Shown here piece after piece: positions 16,485-25,795 of a stretch of DNA of 64,000 nt. Both the position numbers and the translations under genes were made by a program. Below the pieces are notes generated by a model. That model worked only from the letters and a program-made list of their open reading frames with translations. It had not been told where the DNA came from and made no database searches. The number at the start of each line of letters is the position of its first letter. Within the stretch, counting starts at the first letter, position 1. Source of the stretch: JAYEIA01 sp964472505 (lineage in GTDB: Bacteria > Bacteroidota > Bacteroidia > Bacteroidales > JAADGE01); NCBI GenBank assembly GCA_964472505.1, contig CAYYQW010000001.1, forward strand, positions 1 through 64,000, given 5' to 3'.

Positions 16485-17090
16485 ATGAATATAAAAACCT
16501 ACTTTTTGCTTTTATTGATGCCTTTATTGGCAAATACGGCTTTGGCTCAAGTTGACAGCATGAAGATTAAAACCGACAGGCTATACATTAATAAACATCT
16601 GCCACTGTATCTGTGGGTTTCAAGTTCGCCCGACGGTAAAAGCAATGCCATAAAATTAGAAGGAACCCAAAACAATCGCTATGCAAATCCCTTTTATTTG
16701 GATACCGAAGGCATGAACACCATCTTTCCCAATTACGGAACCAAACTTCAGAAAAACGAACGCAGAATCTATCTGCCTAATTTAAAGTATAAAGTATATT
16801 CTGACGGTTTGCCGCCAATCAGCCGTTACCGACTGAGCAATTCAAAACGTAGTTACGAAAAAGGACAGTTTTATTATAAAAAAGGTCTGACAATTAGCCT
16901 ATCGGCTATTGACGGTATGTCGGGCACAGATAATATTTATTACAAAATAAATGATTCCGAGTACAAAACATACGAACAAGAAATACGGCTCAATGAGAGC
17001 GGAGAATTTCAAATTTTCTTCTATGCGGAAGATATTGTGGGAAATAAAGAAAAACCGAGAAAAATTATTCTAAACATTCAAGCTGATTAG
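16485..17090 (+). CDS. Exported OmpL47-type beta-domain protein
   Basis: 201 residues with a signal peptide (MNIKTYFLLLLMPLLANTALAQ). The C-terminal segment (GMSGTDNIYYKINDSEYKTY, then EIRLNESGEFQIFFYAEDIVGNKEKPRKIILNI) matches the OmpL47/bacterial-Ig-like repeat. In that repeat a tension-free Y-K-I-N strand precedes a G-x-x-x-I-x-Y-x-A-x-D-x-x-G-N turn. The earlier part carries no motif I recognise. It is probably surface or periplasmic. It is divergent from mutS and followed by a 170-bp gap. Confidence 0.65.
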   Translation: MNIKTYFLLLLMPLLANTALAQVDSMKIKTDRLYINKHLPLYLWVSSSPDGKSNAIKLEGTQNNRYANPFYLDTEGMNTIFPNYGTKLQKNERRIYLPNLKYKVYSDGLPPISRYRLSNSKRSYEKGQFYYKKGLTISLSAIDGMSGTDNIYYKINDSEYKTYEQEIRLNESGEFQIFFYAEDIVGNKEKPRKIILNIQAD

Positions 17091-17258
17091 CAGTCAAAGA
17101 AATACCATAATATTAAAAAGTATTTAATAAAGCTATTATCAAATTATTTTTTATGTTTTCAAAATTAAAAAATGATTTGCATTCCGACATTTCAGCATCT
17201 AAATTCGTATTAAATATTTTTATAAAACACTTATTTTCAAATATATTAATACGTAAAT

Positions 17259-18599
17259 ATGAAAACCATTCTTATTATCGGTGCCGGACTATCATCATCC
17301 ACTTTAATTAAGTATTTATTGGATCATTCCGAAGAATACGACTGGCAAGTCCGAATTGCTGACAAATCAGAGCAAACGGCAAAGCAAAAAACCGAAGGAC
17401 ATCCGAGAGCCACAGCCATTGCGTTCGATATTTTTAACGAGCAACAGGCCAACGAAGAAATAAAACAGTCGGACATTGTGGTATCCATGCTGCCGGCACG
17501 CTTTCACCATATCGTAGCTGAAAAATGTATTAAATATGAGAAATACATGCTTACGGCTTCTTATGTTTCCGATGAAATAAAAGAATTGGAAAGTGAAGCA
17601 CAAAAAAAGGGCTTACTCTTTCTGAATGAAATAGGTGTGGATCCGGGAATCGACCACATGTCGGCCATGCAGATTATTGATCGCATAAAAGACCAAGGCG
17701 GTAAAATTACTGCTTTCAAATCGTTTACCGGCGGCTTGGTAGCTCCCAAATACGACAACAATCCCTGGAATTATAAATTCACCTGGAATCAGCGCAATGT
17801 AGTCTTGGCCGGACAAGGATCATCGGCCCAATACATTGAAAATAATAAACTAAAGTTCATCCCGTATAATCGTTTATTCAAAAATACCTTTCGAACAAAT
17901 ATAGAAGGCTACGGCGAATTTGAAGGCTATCCGAACCGCGACTCATTGAAATATCGTCCGATTTATAAATTGGAAAACGTCCCTACCCTACTTCGCGGAA
18001 CACTTCGCCGACCGGGCTATTCTCGCGCATGGGATGCCTTTGTGCAACTCGGCATGACCGACGACAGCTTCACTATAGAAAACTGTAATCAAATGACTTA
18101 CAGAGAGTTCACAGAAAGTTTCCTTCCGGAAAATAAGGACTTAAGTACCGAAGCCAAAACGGCTAAATTGCTGGGTTTTAACCCGGAGGGAGAACGCATG
18201 TATAAGCTGCGCTGGTTGGGCTTGTTTGATGACATTCAAATCGAATTGGAGAGCGGAAGCCCGGCTAAAATTCTTCAGGAAATATTAGCAAAAAAATGGG
18301 TTTTGGATACAGACGATAAAGACATGATTGCCATGCAACATATTTTTGAATATGAAATCGAAGGAGATAAAAAGCGTTTGACATCTTCCATGGCCATAGA
18401 AGGCGATGATACGGTGCATACCGCCATGTCAAAAACAGTAGGTCTTCCGGCTGCCATTGCGGTAAAAATGATACTGAGCGGTGTGATAAATCTCACCGGC
18501 GTTGTAGTACCCATTCTGCCGGAGATATATGAGCCCGTACTCAAAGAGTTGGAAACATACGGTGTTAAATTTATTGAAAAAGAAGAAAAGCTAACATAG
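17259..18599 (+). CDS. Saccharopine dehydrogenase-like oxidoreductase
   Basis: 446 residues. The N-terminal Rossmann domain has IIGAGLSSSTLIKYL and a second-strand acidic residue (IADKS). The C-terminal saccharopine-dehydrogenase domain starts near GVDPGIDHMSAMQIID and contains SFTGGL and WNPWNYKF-like segments (NNPWNYKFTWNQRNV). Saccharopine dehydrogenases interconvert saccharopine with lysine or glutamate plus semialdehyde, but bacterial members often act on other amino-acid adducts, so the substrate is uncertain. It is monocistronic with a strong terminator. Confidence 0.8.
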   Translation: MKTILIIGAGLSSSTLIKYLLDHSEEYDWQVRIADKSEQTAKQKTEGHPRATAIAFDIFNEQQANEEIKQSDIVVSMLPARFHHIVAEKCIKYEKYMLTASYVSDEIKELESEAQKKGLLFLNEIGVDPGIDHMSAMQIIDRIKDQGGKITAFKSFTGGLVAPKYDNNPWNYKFTWNQRNVVLAGQGSSAQYIENNKLKFIPYNRLFKNTFRTNIEGYGEFEGYPNRDSLKYRPIYKLENVPTLLRGTLRRPGYSRAWDAFVQLGMTDDSFTIENCNQMTYREFTESFLPENKDLSTEAKTAKLLGFNPEGERMYKLRWLGLFDDIQIELESGSPAKILQEILAKKWVLDTDDKDMIAMQHIFEYEIEGDKKRLTSSMAIEGDDTVHTAMSKTVGLPAAIAVKMILSGVINLTGVVVPILPEIYEPVLKELETYGVKFIEKEEKLT

Positions 18600-18607
18600 A
18601 GACAGCA

Positions 18608-18639
18608 GAGGCCGGCGGATTAACCCGCCGGCCTCTTTT
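18608..18639. terminator. Terminator between the saccharopine dehydrogenase-like and vWA genes
   Basis: An 11-bp perfect GC-rich stem GAGGCCGGCGG/CCGCCGGCCTC, a 6-nt loop and TTTT. It serves the plus-strand gene; the vWA gene converges from the right. Confidence 0.85.
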
Positions 18640-18671
18640 CTCAAAACCGGTACAGTTTGAGAGGAAACTTA

Positions 18672-20303
18672 TTATTTTGCCAATAATTTGGCGGTTTCAA
18701 CCATTTGAATAAACTCAGCACGATAGCCAAAAGGGTCATTCCCTTTTCCTTCTTTGGCCAATTTCAAAATCAAATCGTAATCCGTTTCGCCTTTATATTC
18801 GGATTCGCGTAATTGCATTCCGAATGCAGCTACGGCCGCCGAAAATTTAAAATTATTTCCGGTGTTTTGAAGCTTGAGTGGTGAGTTTGCCACGGCTTTT
18901 TCTATCAAAATACTTGTTTCGCTGTCAATCGGTTTATACCTGAATTTTATTGTCATCAGGTCGCCGCTGCCGGCAGCATTTTCTTTTATTTTAGTTTCCT
19001 GATATTTTAAATCGGAAGCCGTGTTTACTTCCGTATCAGAGCCGGCCGGAATCACTTCGTACAAAGCCGTAACGGTGTGTCCTGCGCCCAATTCGCCGGC
19101 ATCTTTTGTATCATCGTCAAAATCTTCTTTAGCCATTATGCGGTTTTCATAACCAATCAGTCTGTAGGCTTTAGCGACAGTAGGGTTAAATTCAATTTGA
19201 ATTTTAACATCTTTGGCAATGGTAAACATATTGGCTCTCAATTCTTTTACGAACACTTTTTCAGCTTCACGTATATTGTCTATGTAGAAGTAGTTACCGT
19301 TTCCGGCATTGCTTATTTGTTCCATACGGCCGTCTTTATAATTCCCCATTCCCAAGCCTATAATGGTTAAATAAACACCTTCTTTTCTTTTTTCTTCCAC
19401 CAGTTCCACCAAAGTTGATGTGGAAGAATTACCGACATTAAAATCACCGTCGGTAGCCAGAATAATCCGGTTATTGCCTTCGGGAATGAAAGCTTCTTTG
19501 GCCAATTTATAAGCCAACTGTATGCCTTCGCCTCCGGCTGTGCTGCCTCCGGCTTGTAAATCGTTCAGTGCTTTTTTAATTTTTTTTCGTTCCGAAGCCG
19601 GAGTTGGTTCCAGAACCATTCCGGCGGCACCGGCATATACCACTATGGATATTTTATCATTATCGTCTAATTCATCCAAAAGCATATTCATGCCTTTTTT
19701 CAATAAAGGCAATTTATTATCCGTATCCATGGAACCGGAGACATCCAAAAGCAAAACCAAATTTGACGGTTTTAAATCATCATAATTCAATTTCTTACCC
19801 TGAATCCCGATATGCAACAATTTATTTTCCGCATTCCAAGGGCATTCCGATAATTCGGTTATGAAAGCAAAGGGATGTTCTCCTTTAGGATTGGGATAAT
19901 CATAGGTGAAATAATTAAGCATTTCTTCTATGCGAACAGCACCTTTGGGCGGCAAGTTGTTTGAATTAATGTATCGCCGAACATTAGAGTATGAAGCATT
20001 ATCCACATCAATGGAAAAGGTACTTAACGGATTTTGTTTTACGTCTTTAAACGGGTTCTCTACTATTTTATCATATTCTTCGGTATTATGATCAATCGGG
20101 TCATCATCATCCGCTACAATGGTTGGTTGTTGACCCGGATCGGTCGGCATTTCTTCAAGACTTTCATATACGGGATTTTCCATTCGGTCATTTTTGGTAT
20201 ATGCATCTTGCTTATACCCCGCATTTCGTCGTGTTTCATTGCAAGAAATAAATATTAGTACCGAAGCCGTCAATAATAAACTAATTTTGCGTAAAGTATT
20301 CAT
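18672..20303 (-). CDS. vWA-domain lipoprotein, YfbK-like
   Basis: 543 residues. It begins with a lipoprotein signal (MNTLRKISLLLTASVLIFISC; lipobox ending at Cys21), so it is predicted to be membrane-anchored. A YfbK N-terminal region (NPLSTFSIDVDNASYSNVRRYI, RIEEMLNYFTYDYP) leads to a vWA domain. Its MIDAS is DVSGSM, with TAGGEGIQLAY and ATDGDFNVG. The C-terminal DUF3520-type domain contains ELRANMFTIAKDVKIQIEFNP and FGMQLRESEYKGE. Metal-dependent protein-protein adhesion is the family role; the partner is unknown. It is divergent from pabB. Confidence 0.85.
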   Translation of the reverse strand: MNTLRKISLLLTASVLIFISCNETRRNAGYKQDAYTKNDRMENPVYESLEEMPTDPGQQPTIVADDDDPIDHNTEEYDKIVENPFKDVKQNPLSTFSIDVDNASYSNVRRYINSNNLPPKGAVRIEEMLNYFTYDYPNPKGEHPFAFITELSECPWNAENKLLHIGIQGKKLNYDDLKPSNLVLLLDVSGSMDTDNKLPLLKKGMNMLLDELDDNDKISIVVYAGAAGMVLEPTPASERKKIKKALNDLQAGGSTAGGEGIQLAYKLAKEAFIPEGNNRIILATDGDFNVGNSSTSTLVELVEEKRKEGVYLTIIGLGMGNYKDGRMEQISNAGNGNYFYIDNIREAEKVFVKELRANMFTIAKDVKIQIEFNPTVAKAYRLIGYENRIMAKEDFDDDTKDAGELGAGHTVTALYEVIPAGSDTEVNTASDLKYQETKIKENAAGSGDLMTIKFRYKPIDSETSILIEKAVANSPLKLQNTGNNFKFSAAVAAFGMQLRESEYKGETDYDLILKLAKEGKGNDPFGYRAEFIQMVETAKLLAK

Positions 20304-20443
20304 AACTGTTAAATTTTATGCCCTGATTGGCGGTTATTACAATAGATTGACGAAAAAAATTGCTTATTCCATAAAAATGAAACTGCTTTTTCATGTTTAA
20401 AGGCACATGCTTTAATTTATGTACAAAGAGCAAAAACAGAAAA

Positions 20444-20474
20444 TTTGCTTTTAGTTACAAAGCATTTACTTTTG
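20444..20474 (+). promoter_or_regulatory. Promoter of pabB
   Basis: TTTG (20444-20447), 19 nt, TACTTTTG (20467-20474): both elements and the spacing are exact for the Bacteroidota housekeeping sigma factor. Predicted transcription starts near 20481, giving a leader of about 13 nt. Confidence 0.7.
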
Positions 20475-20493
20475 TATTTTTCAAAATTAAAGC

Positions 20494-21804
20494 ATGCGCC
20501 AAAAACTCACCTTCAAACTTGAAGATACAACAATTTTTAAAAAACAGCTGTTTTTCTATTTGTCTAATTGCAAACATTTTGCATTTCTTGACAGTAATAA
20601 CTATACACAATACTACCCGTCCGAAACCGATTATATTAAGTACGAAATGCTTGCTGCCAATGGTCTGCATAAGCTTATAGAAGCCGACACAAATGCTTTT
20701 TCGGAGCTGAAAAAACAAACCAAGATTGAAAAAGATTGGATGTTTGGCGTATTGGCTTATGACTTGAAAAATGAAGTCCATAAACTTAGAACGAAGAAAC
20801 CGAACAGATTAGAATTTCCGAACTTGCTCTTTTTTATACCCAAACAAGTTTTTTTGGTAAAAAACAATGAGCTTACCGTTGAATACTTAGATGATTATTT
20901 TTCGGAAAAAGAAGTGCTTGAAACCGTTGAAGAAATTTTGATACAAGTGCCGCCAAAACCGGATTGTTCCAAATTACATCTTACAATAAAACAAGCTACT
21001 CAACAATCCGAATATTTGAAAATCGTTGAGAAACTTCGGGAACACATACGGCTCGGCGATATTTATGAGCTAAATTACTGTACGGATTTTTTTATCGAAA
21101 ACGCAACGATAAATCCCATAAGCCTTTACCAAAAACTTAATGCCGGCTCCCCTACTCCGTTTTCGGCATTTTTCAGAATACGCAACCGCTATTTGCTCTC
21201 GGCAAGCCCGGAGCGTTTCATGCGGAAATCCGGCAAGCAAATTATATCTCAACCAATAAAAGGAACCATAAAACGCGGCAAAACAGCCGATAAAGATATA
21301 CGTCTTGCCGACCAATTGCTGAACGACCCGAAAGAACGTGCCGAAAATGTAATGATTACCGATTTGGTTCGCAATGATCTTTCGCAAACCGCTGCTCCCG
21401 GAACGGTAAAAGTTGAAGAATTATTCGGCATCTATAAATTTCCGCAAGTGTTTCAGATGATTTCAACGGTTTGTTCCCAATTAGCGGATAATAAACATGC
21501 TACGGATGCTCTGAAAGCGGCTTTTCCGCCCGGCTCCATGACCGGTGCACCAAAAAAACGCGCTGCAGAATTGTCCGAAGAATACGAAAATTTTCGCAGA
21601 AGTTGGTATGCGGGAAGCATGGGCTACTTTTCTCCTGACGGCGACTTTGATTTCAATGTTATCATTCGCAGCATACTGTATAATGCAAACAACAAATACC
21701 TGTCTTTTGCAGCCGGAGGTGCCATAACTTTCCAATCCGTGCCCGAAAAAGAATATGAAGAATGTTTGCTGAAGGTCGAAGCCATAAAAAATATATTATC
21801 ATAG
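20494..21804 (+). CDS. pabB: Aminodeoxychorismate synthase component I (chorismate-binding enzyme)
   Basis: 436 residues. The C-terminal two thirds is a chorismate-binding domain: IRLGDIYELNYC, SPERFM, QPIKGTIKRG, AENVMITDLVRNDLS, PPGSMTGAPKKRA, RSWYAGSMGYFSPDGDFDFNVIIRS and a terminal FAAGGAITFQSVPEKEYEE. It converts chorismate plus ammonia to 4-amino-4-deoxychorismate for folate. The short N-terminal domain fits PabB better than TrpE. Neither PabA nor PabC is adjacent. Anthranilate or isochorismate synthase is a less likely alternative. Confidence 0.85.
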   Translation: MRQKLTFKLEDTTIFKKQLFFYLSNCKHFAFLDSNNYTQYYPSETDYIKYEMLAANGLHKLIEADTNAFSELKKQTKIEKDWMFGVLAYDLKNEVHKLRTKKPNRLEFPNLLFFIPKQVFLVKNNELTVEYLDDYFSEKEVLETVEEILIQVPPKPDCSKLHLTIKQATQQSEYLKIVEKLREHIRLGDIYELNYCTDFFIENATINPISLYQKLNAGSPTPFSAFFRIRNRYLLSASPERFMRKSGKQIISQPIKGTIKRGKTADKDIRLADQLLNDPKERAENVMITDLVRNDLSQTAAPGTVKVEELFGIYKFPQVFQMISTVCSQLADNKHATDALKAAFPPGSMTGAPKKRAAELSEEYENFRRSWYAGSMGYFSPDGDFDFNVIIRSILYNANNKYLSFAAGGAITFQSVPEKEYEECLLKVEAIKNILS

Positions 21805-21860
21805 AAAATAAAGACGCTTCCGGATTTTGCAAATACCGTAAGTTTCTTCGGGTTTTGACC

Positions 21861-21962
21861 TGCCGGCGTCTTTGACCCGGCAGCGTCTGTTATAGAATCC
21901 GGGCCACGATAATAGCAGCACGAATAAACAAAAACGCTTCCGGATCCTAGGGATGCCGGAAG
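21861..21962. repeat. Hairpin cluster between convergent genes
   Basis: Three structures lie in tandem: TGCCGG/CCGGCA (21861-21882), a degenerate copy of the TCGTGCCACGA hairpin family (21899-21923, about 6 of 25 mismatches to 3805-3829), and CTTCCGG-ATCC/GGATGCCGGAAG (21937-21962). ACGCTTCCGGAT also occurs twice (near 21812 and 21934). The cluster probably terminates both pabB and the convergent membrane-protein gene. Confidence 0.5.
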
Positions 21963-21992
21963 ATCCTTATGTTTTTGAAAACCAAATACGGG

Positions 21993-22502
21993 TTACTTTT
22001 TTGAATATTCATAATATAAAGTGCCGAGTTTATGGCTGAGGCCCATTACCGGAGCTGAAACTTTATACTTTTCATCTTCAAATTCTATTTTTACATTTTC
22101 ATTTTTCAAAAAAGCAGACTTAAAGTGTTTTCCAAAGGGTTCGCCTTCAATCTTTTTTTGAGTGGAAAGTTGAATCAATCCGTCCCGGTCGGCATATATA
22201 ATAAGGTCAAAACGGTCTTCTTTTACAAGATAAGAAAGATAGATATTGGCTTGTTCCAAATTGTCGCGGAGTATTTCAGAGCGTAAAGCCCACACAAAGG
22301 TTTTGCTCAACACTCCAAGCTGTGCTTTGGTATTGTTCCGAATCTCTTTGCTGTAATAGGTGTTCAGTTTATCAATATAGGTAATATTCTCATTGCGGAT
22401 ACGATTCTTTTGAGCTTGTAATACCCACACTGTAATAATGAATGCAATAATAAGAATGCCTACGGTAAGTAACCAAAATTTAAAGTTTCTGCTAATTGTC
22501 AT
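21993..22502 (-). CDS. Single-pass membrane protein with sensor-like extracytoplasmic domain
   Basis: 169 residues from the ATG at 22502 (MTISRNFKFWLLTVGILIIAF). One transmembrane helix spans about residues 9-28. A helix follows (RNENITYIDKLNTYYSKEIRNNTKAQLGVLSKTFVWALRSEI), then a mixed alpha/beta domain (FDLIIYADRDGLIQLSTQKKIEGEPF; VSAPVMGLSHKLGTLYYEYSKK). The layout resembles the extracellular half of Cache/single-Cache sensors but has no kinase, HAMP or methyl-accepting part. I do not recognise a named family. A TAAATTTG -7 element (minus strand, 22518-22525) supports this start. Confidence 0.55.
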   Translation of the reverse strand: MTISRNFKFWLLTVGILIIAFIITVWVLQAQKNRIRNENITYIDKLNTYYSKEIRNNTKAQLGVLSKTFVWALRSEILRDNLEQANIYLSYLVKEDRFDLIIYADRDGLIQLSTQKKIEGEPFGKHFKSAFLKNENVKIEFEDEKYKVSAPVMGLSHKLGTLYYEYSKK

Positions 22503-22607
22503 AATTGTGATTTTATACAAATTTATGAATTTTTGGAAAACTCCGTAATTTATTTTGATTTTTTTGGCTTTCTGCATTATTTGGCCTAATTTAGAAAAAA
22601 AGCAATT

Positions 22608-23669
22608 ATGGAAAGTGACATACAAATACGCAAACCCACCTTAATTATCAACAAAGACAAGGTACTGAGCAATTTGCGTTATATGATTTTAAAAGCCCAA
22701 AATGCAGGAGCCGAACTGCATCCGCACTATAAAACACACCAATCAACCGAGGTTGGTTTTTGGGCACAGGGTGAAGGCATCAAAAAAATTACGGTATCAT
22801 CGGTCAGCATGGCCGAAAAATTTACCGAGCAAGCTTACAACGAAATAACCATAGCATTTCCGGTAAACCGATTGGAGATTGACAATATCAACCGCTTGGC
22901 GGAACGCTGCAACTTGGTTCTAACGGTAAGTTCTGAAAGTGCGGTATGGTTTCTGAATAAACATTTGAAACATCCGGCAGGCATCAGCATAAAAATTGAC
23001 ACCGGCTACGGACGTGCCGGCATTTTGCCCGAACAAAGCAATATCATTGAGGATATCATTCACAGTGTAAATACTTCCGACATACTGAGTTTACACAGTT
23101 TTATGGCTCATACCGGCCATAATTATCACACAGATGAAGCTTCAGTAATCTTGGAAAATCATAAGAAAACCGTTGAACAACTCGATCGCTTAAAAATAAC
23201 TTACGGCCTGAAAAGCTCACTGGGCGATACACCGGCCTGCACACTGGCCGATGATTTTGGTAATACCGATATACTACGGCCCGGAAATTTCTTTTATTAC
23301 GATTTAATGCAATACCGCAAAACGGTTTGCAATCTTGATGATATAGCTGTAAGTGTAATGTGCCCGGTGGTGGCCAAAAAGCCGGACAAAAATGAAGTAA
23401 TCCTATACGGCGGTGCGGTACATTTTTCAAAAGAATATCTTGAAATGCCCGGCGGCGATAAAAACTTCGGACAGCCGGTAATACGCCACAGCTCCGGAGC
23501 AGAAATTCCGAAGGCGACATACCTGCGTGCGCTCTCTCAGGAACACGGCACATTAAAATGCAGTAAAGATTTTTTCAATACGGTAGAAGAAGGTGATTTG
23601 TTGGAAATACTTCCCGTGCATTCTTGCCTTACGGCTAATTTGCTTTTAAACAGCTCAGTGGTAATTTAA
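22608..23669 (+). CDS. D-threonine aldolase / D-serine dehydratase-like PLP enzyme
   Basis: 353 residues with the alanine-racemase N-terminal TIM-barrel fold. The PLP lysine is expected in HPHYKTHQS (Lys42). Barrel motifs include IKIDTGYGRAGI, SFMAHTGHNYH and SSLGDTPAC. The C-terminal D-serine-dehydratase-like domain has RPGNFFYYDLMQY, LYGGAVHFSKEYL, SQEHGTL and the metal-binding LPVHSCLTANL (His-x-Cys). Family members cleave D-threonine or dehydrate D-serine using a divalent metal; which one cannot be decided. It is followed 20 nt later by a small exported-protein gene. Confidence 0.8.
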   Translation: MESDIQIRKPTLIINKDKVLSNLRYMILKAQNAGAELHPHYKTHQSTEVGFWAQGEGIKKITVSSVSMAEKFTEQAYNEITIAFPVNRLEIDNINRLAERCNLVLTVSSESAVWFLNKHLKHPAGISIKIDTGYGRAGILPEQSNIIEDIIHSVNTSDILSLHSFMAHTGHNYHTDEASVILENHKKTVEQLDRLKITYGLKSSLGDTPACTLADDFGNTDILRPGNFFYYDLMQYRKTVCNLDDIAVSVMCPVVAKKPDKNEVILYGGAVHFSKEYLEMPGGDKNFGQPVIRHSSGAEIPKATYLRALSQEHGTLKCSKDFFNTVEEGDLLEILPVHSCLTANLLLNSSVVI

Positions 23670-23689
23670 TAAACATAAATAATACAGCC

Positions 23690-23995
23690 ATGAAAACAGA
23701 CCTTTACACAAAAATTATGCTTAGCATAATTGCCGTATCTTTAAGCGTTTTAGCCTTCAGACAGGCAGAAATTATTCCGCGAGCACAAGCGGAAACTGTT
23801 GATTTTCCGGCCAACAAAACAGCAAATTACGCCATAATACCATTGAATGAAGACGGCTCAATAGACATCAACTTAAAATCGCTGCCTAATGAAAGCGTTA
23901 ATGTTGACATAAAAAGTTTTCCGTATAACGCTAAGTTAGATATTGATATCAGTGAAATATCGACTTATGATGATTTACGTGTTGATATCCAATAA
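23690..23995 (+). CDS. Small anchored protein with repetitive acidic C-terminus
   Basis: 101 residues. The N-terminus (MKTDLYTKIMLSIIAVSLSVLAF) is a membrane anchor or uncleaved signal. The rest has a run of short alternating strands with near-repeats of the form D-I-x-L-K-S (IDINLKSLP, VNVDIKSFP, LDIDIS, LRVDIQ). Similar short MKTDLYTK-type proteins occur in several bacterial groups without known function. It is 20 nt after the PLP-enzyme gene and probably cotranscribed. I do not assign a function. Confidence 0.6.
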   Translation: MKTDLYTKIMLSIIAVSLSVLAFRQAEIIPRAQAETVDFPANKTANYAIIPLNEDGSIDINLKSLPNESVNVDIKSFPYNAKLDIDISEISTYDDLRVDIQ

Positions 23996-23996
23996 A

Positions 23997-24028
23997 AAAT
24001 CGACCGAACTCTAATTGTCCGGCCGATT
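23997..24028. terminator. Imperfect bidirectional hairpin terminator
   Basis: AATCGACCGAAC...GTCCGGCCGATT forms an imperfect stem between the convergent small-protein and rocD genes. A weak A-run precedes it. Confidence 0.45.
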
Positions 24029-24055
24029 CAAAAAGTTGTTAAAAAACAAATTAGC

Positions 24056-25264
24056 TTAGAATTGCTCGATGGTATCTTTAATAATGGCGCAGGCATCTCT
24101 GAGCTGTTCTTCGTTGATAACCAAAGGCGGTGCAAAGCGAATGATATCGCCGTGTGTAGGCTTAGCCAATACACCGTTATCGCGCAAAGCCATGCATACA
24201 TCCCAAGCAGTTTTACCGTTTTTGGGTGTAATAACTACGGCATTGAGCAAACCTTTTCCGCGAACAAGGCTTACCATTTTAGAATCAATTTTTCGCATTT
24301 CTTCACGGAATATTTTACCGAGTCGTTCGGCATTTTCAATTAGATTTTCATCTTTCACAACATCTAAAGCGGCAATGGCTACTTTTGCGGCAACGGGATT
24401 TCCGCCGTATGTGCTTCCGTGTTCGCCGGGTTTAATCACCAGCATTACATCGTCATCGGCCAGCACGGCTGAAACCGGATAAGCACCGCCCGATACGGCT
24501 TTACCGAGAATTAATACATCGGGGCGAATGCCTTCGTGATCGCAGGCCAACATTTTTCCGGTGCGCGCAATACCGGTTTGCACTTCATCAGCCATAAAGA
24601 GTACATTGTACTTTTTACACAAATCAAAGGATTTTTTCAGATAGCCGTCTTCCGGAACATAAACGCCTGCTTCTCCTTGAATAGGCTCTACTAAAAAAGC
24701 CGCTACATTGGGATCTTTTAGTTCTTTTTCAAGCGCCTCGGTGTCGTTATACGGTATTTTTACAAAACCGGGCGTATATGGGCCGAATCCTTTGTATGCA
24801 TCCGGGTCGGTTGACATGGAAATAATGGTAATGGTGCGCCCGTGAAAATTATTTTCTGCAACCAATATTTTGGCTTCATTCTCAGGCACTCCTTTTTTCT
24901 CATAGGCCCATTTTCGAGCAATTTTTAAGGCGGTTTCATCGGCTTCGGCGCCCGTGTTCATGGGCAATACTTTATCGTAACCGAAAAGTTTGGTAATGTA
25001 CTCTTCAAACTCACCGAGCACATTATTATAAAAAGCTCGCGAAGTAAGTGTTAAGGTTTGAGCCTGTTTGGTCATGGCCTCAACAATTTTGGGGTGGCAA
25101 TGGCCTTGGTTAACCGCCGAGTAGGCCGAAAGGAAATCATAATATTTTTTTCCTTCCACATCCCAAACAAAAATACCTTCACCTTTTTCGAGCACAACGG
25201 GCAAAGGGTGATAATTATGCGCCCCATAGCGCTCTTCTCTTTTCAAGTAATCCTGAGTTGTCAT
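24056..25264 (-). CDS. rocD: Ornithine--oxo-acid aminotransferase
   Basis: 402 residues, PLP-dependent class III aminotransferase. It converts ornithine plus 2-oxoglutarate to glutamate-5-semialdehyde and glutamate, linking arginine and proline metabolism. Diagnostic segments: YGAHNYHPLPVVLEKGEG at the N-terminus, NTGAEADETALKIARKW, ENNFHGRT, VEPIQGEAGV, ADEVQTGIARTGKMLA, and the lysine motif LILGKAVSGG. The Y-N-Y-H-P N-terminal pattern and the length identify RocD rather than ArgD. Start is the ATG at 25264. It is monocistronic. Confidence 0.95.
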   Translation of the reverse strand: MTTQDYLKREERYGAHNYHPLPVVLEKGEGIFVWDVEGKKYYDFLSAYSAVNQGHCHPKIVEAMTKQAQTLTLTSRAFYNNVLGEFEEYITKLFGYDKVLPMNTGAEADETALKIARKWAYEKKGVPENEAKILVAENNFHGRTITIISMSTDPDAYKGFGPYTPGFVKIPYNDTEALEKELKDPNVAAFLVEPIQGEAGVYVPEDGYLKKSFDLCKKYNVLFMADEVQTGIARTGKMLACDHEGIRPDVLILGKAVSGGAYPVSAVLADDDVMLVIKPGEHGSTYGGNPVAAKVAIAALDVVKDENLIENAERLGKIFREEMRKIDSKMVSLVRGKGLLNAVVITPKNGKTAWDVCMALRDNGVLAKPTHGDIIRFAPPLVINEEQLRDACAIIKDTIEQF

Positions 25265-25437
25265 AAGCAAAGAATTGAATAATTTATAAATAACGCTTTA
25301 ATAATACTGCAAGCATAAGCAATATTCGCCTATTTACAAAAGGATAATATCAAGTATTTTCTTAAACATATTTTTTTTGGAAAATCCAACTATTTATTAT
25401 AATTTTATATGGAAATTTAATCTTTAAAATAATAACC

Positions 25438-25725
25438 ATGGACGAAAAAGTAAAAGATTTTCTATTTTTCAGAAGAATGCTCACACCGCTTATTATTCAA
25501 ATTATATTTTGGGTAGGTGCAGTTGTCGCTTTTGTAGGCGGCATTGTAGCCATGTTCACAACCGGATTTTTGTATGGTCTGCTGACCGCAATTCTCGGTC
25601 CCATTTTGGTTAGAATATGGACTGAGCTTATTATTGTTCTCTTTAAAATCAATGATTCGCTTTCGGATATACGAGCAGTTAAGCTTAAAGAAAGCAAAGG
25701 AACCGAAACACCGGTCGGAGAATAA
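25438..25725 (+). CDS. DUF4282 small membrane protein
   Basis: 95 residues. MDEKVKDFLFFRRMLTPLII is followed by two transmembrane helices separated by a Gly-rich turn (VGGIVAMFTTGFLYGLLTAILG). A short amphipathic C-terminal segment ends ELIIVLFKINDSLSDIRAVK. This matches the DUF4282 family, whose function is unknown. It is a single gene with its own terminator. Confidence 0.75.
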   Translation: MDEKVKDFLFFRRMLTPLIIQIIFWVGAVVAFVGGIVAMFTTGFLYGLLTAILGPILVRIWTELIIVLFKINDSLSDIRAVKLKESKGTETPVGE

Positions 25726-25744
25726 TTTTTAACTATTTTACATG

Positions 25745-25780
25745 AAAAAGGAGCCTGTTTGAAACAAGCTCCTTTTTTTA
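25745..25780 (+). terminator. Terminator after the DUF4282 gene
   Basis: AAAAGGAGCCTGTTT pairs with AAACAAGCTCCTTTT, with one mismatch, and is followed by a T-run. It can also serve the convergent DUF5684 gene. Confidence 0.8.
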
Positions 25781-25795
25781 TCTTTTAAAATTAAT

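Noticed and set aside
23101..23553. Arg/Cys-rich 150-codon minus-strand ORF inside the PLP-enzyme gene
   Set aside because: Antisense shadow of a clearly recognised enzyme, with unnatural composition.
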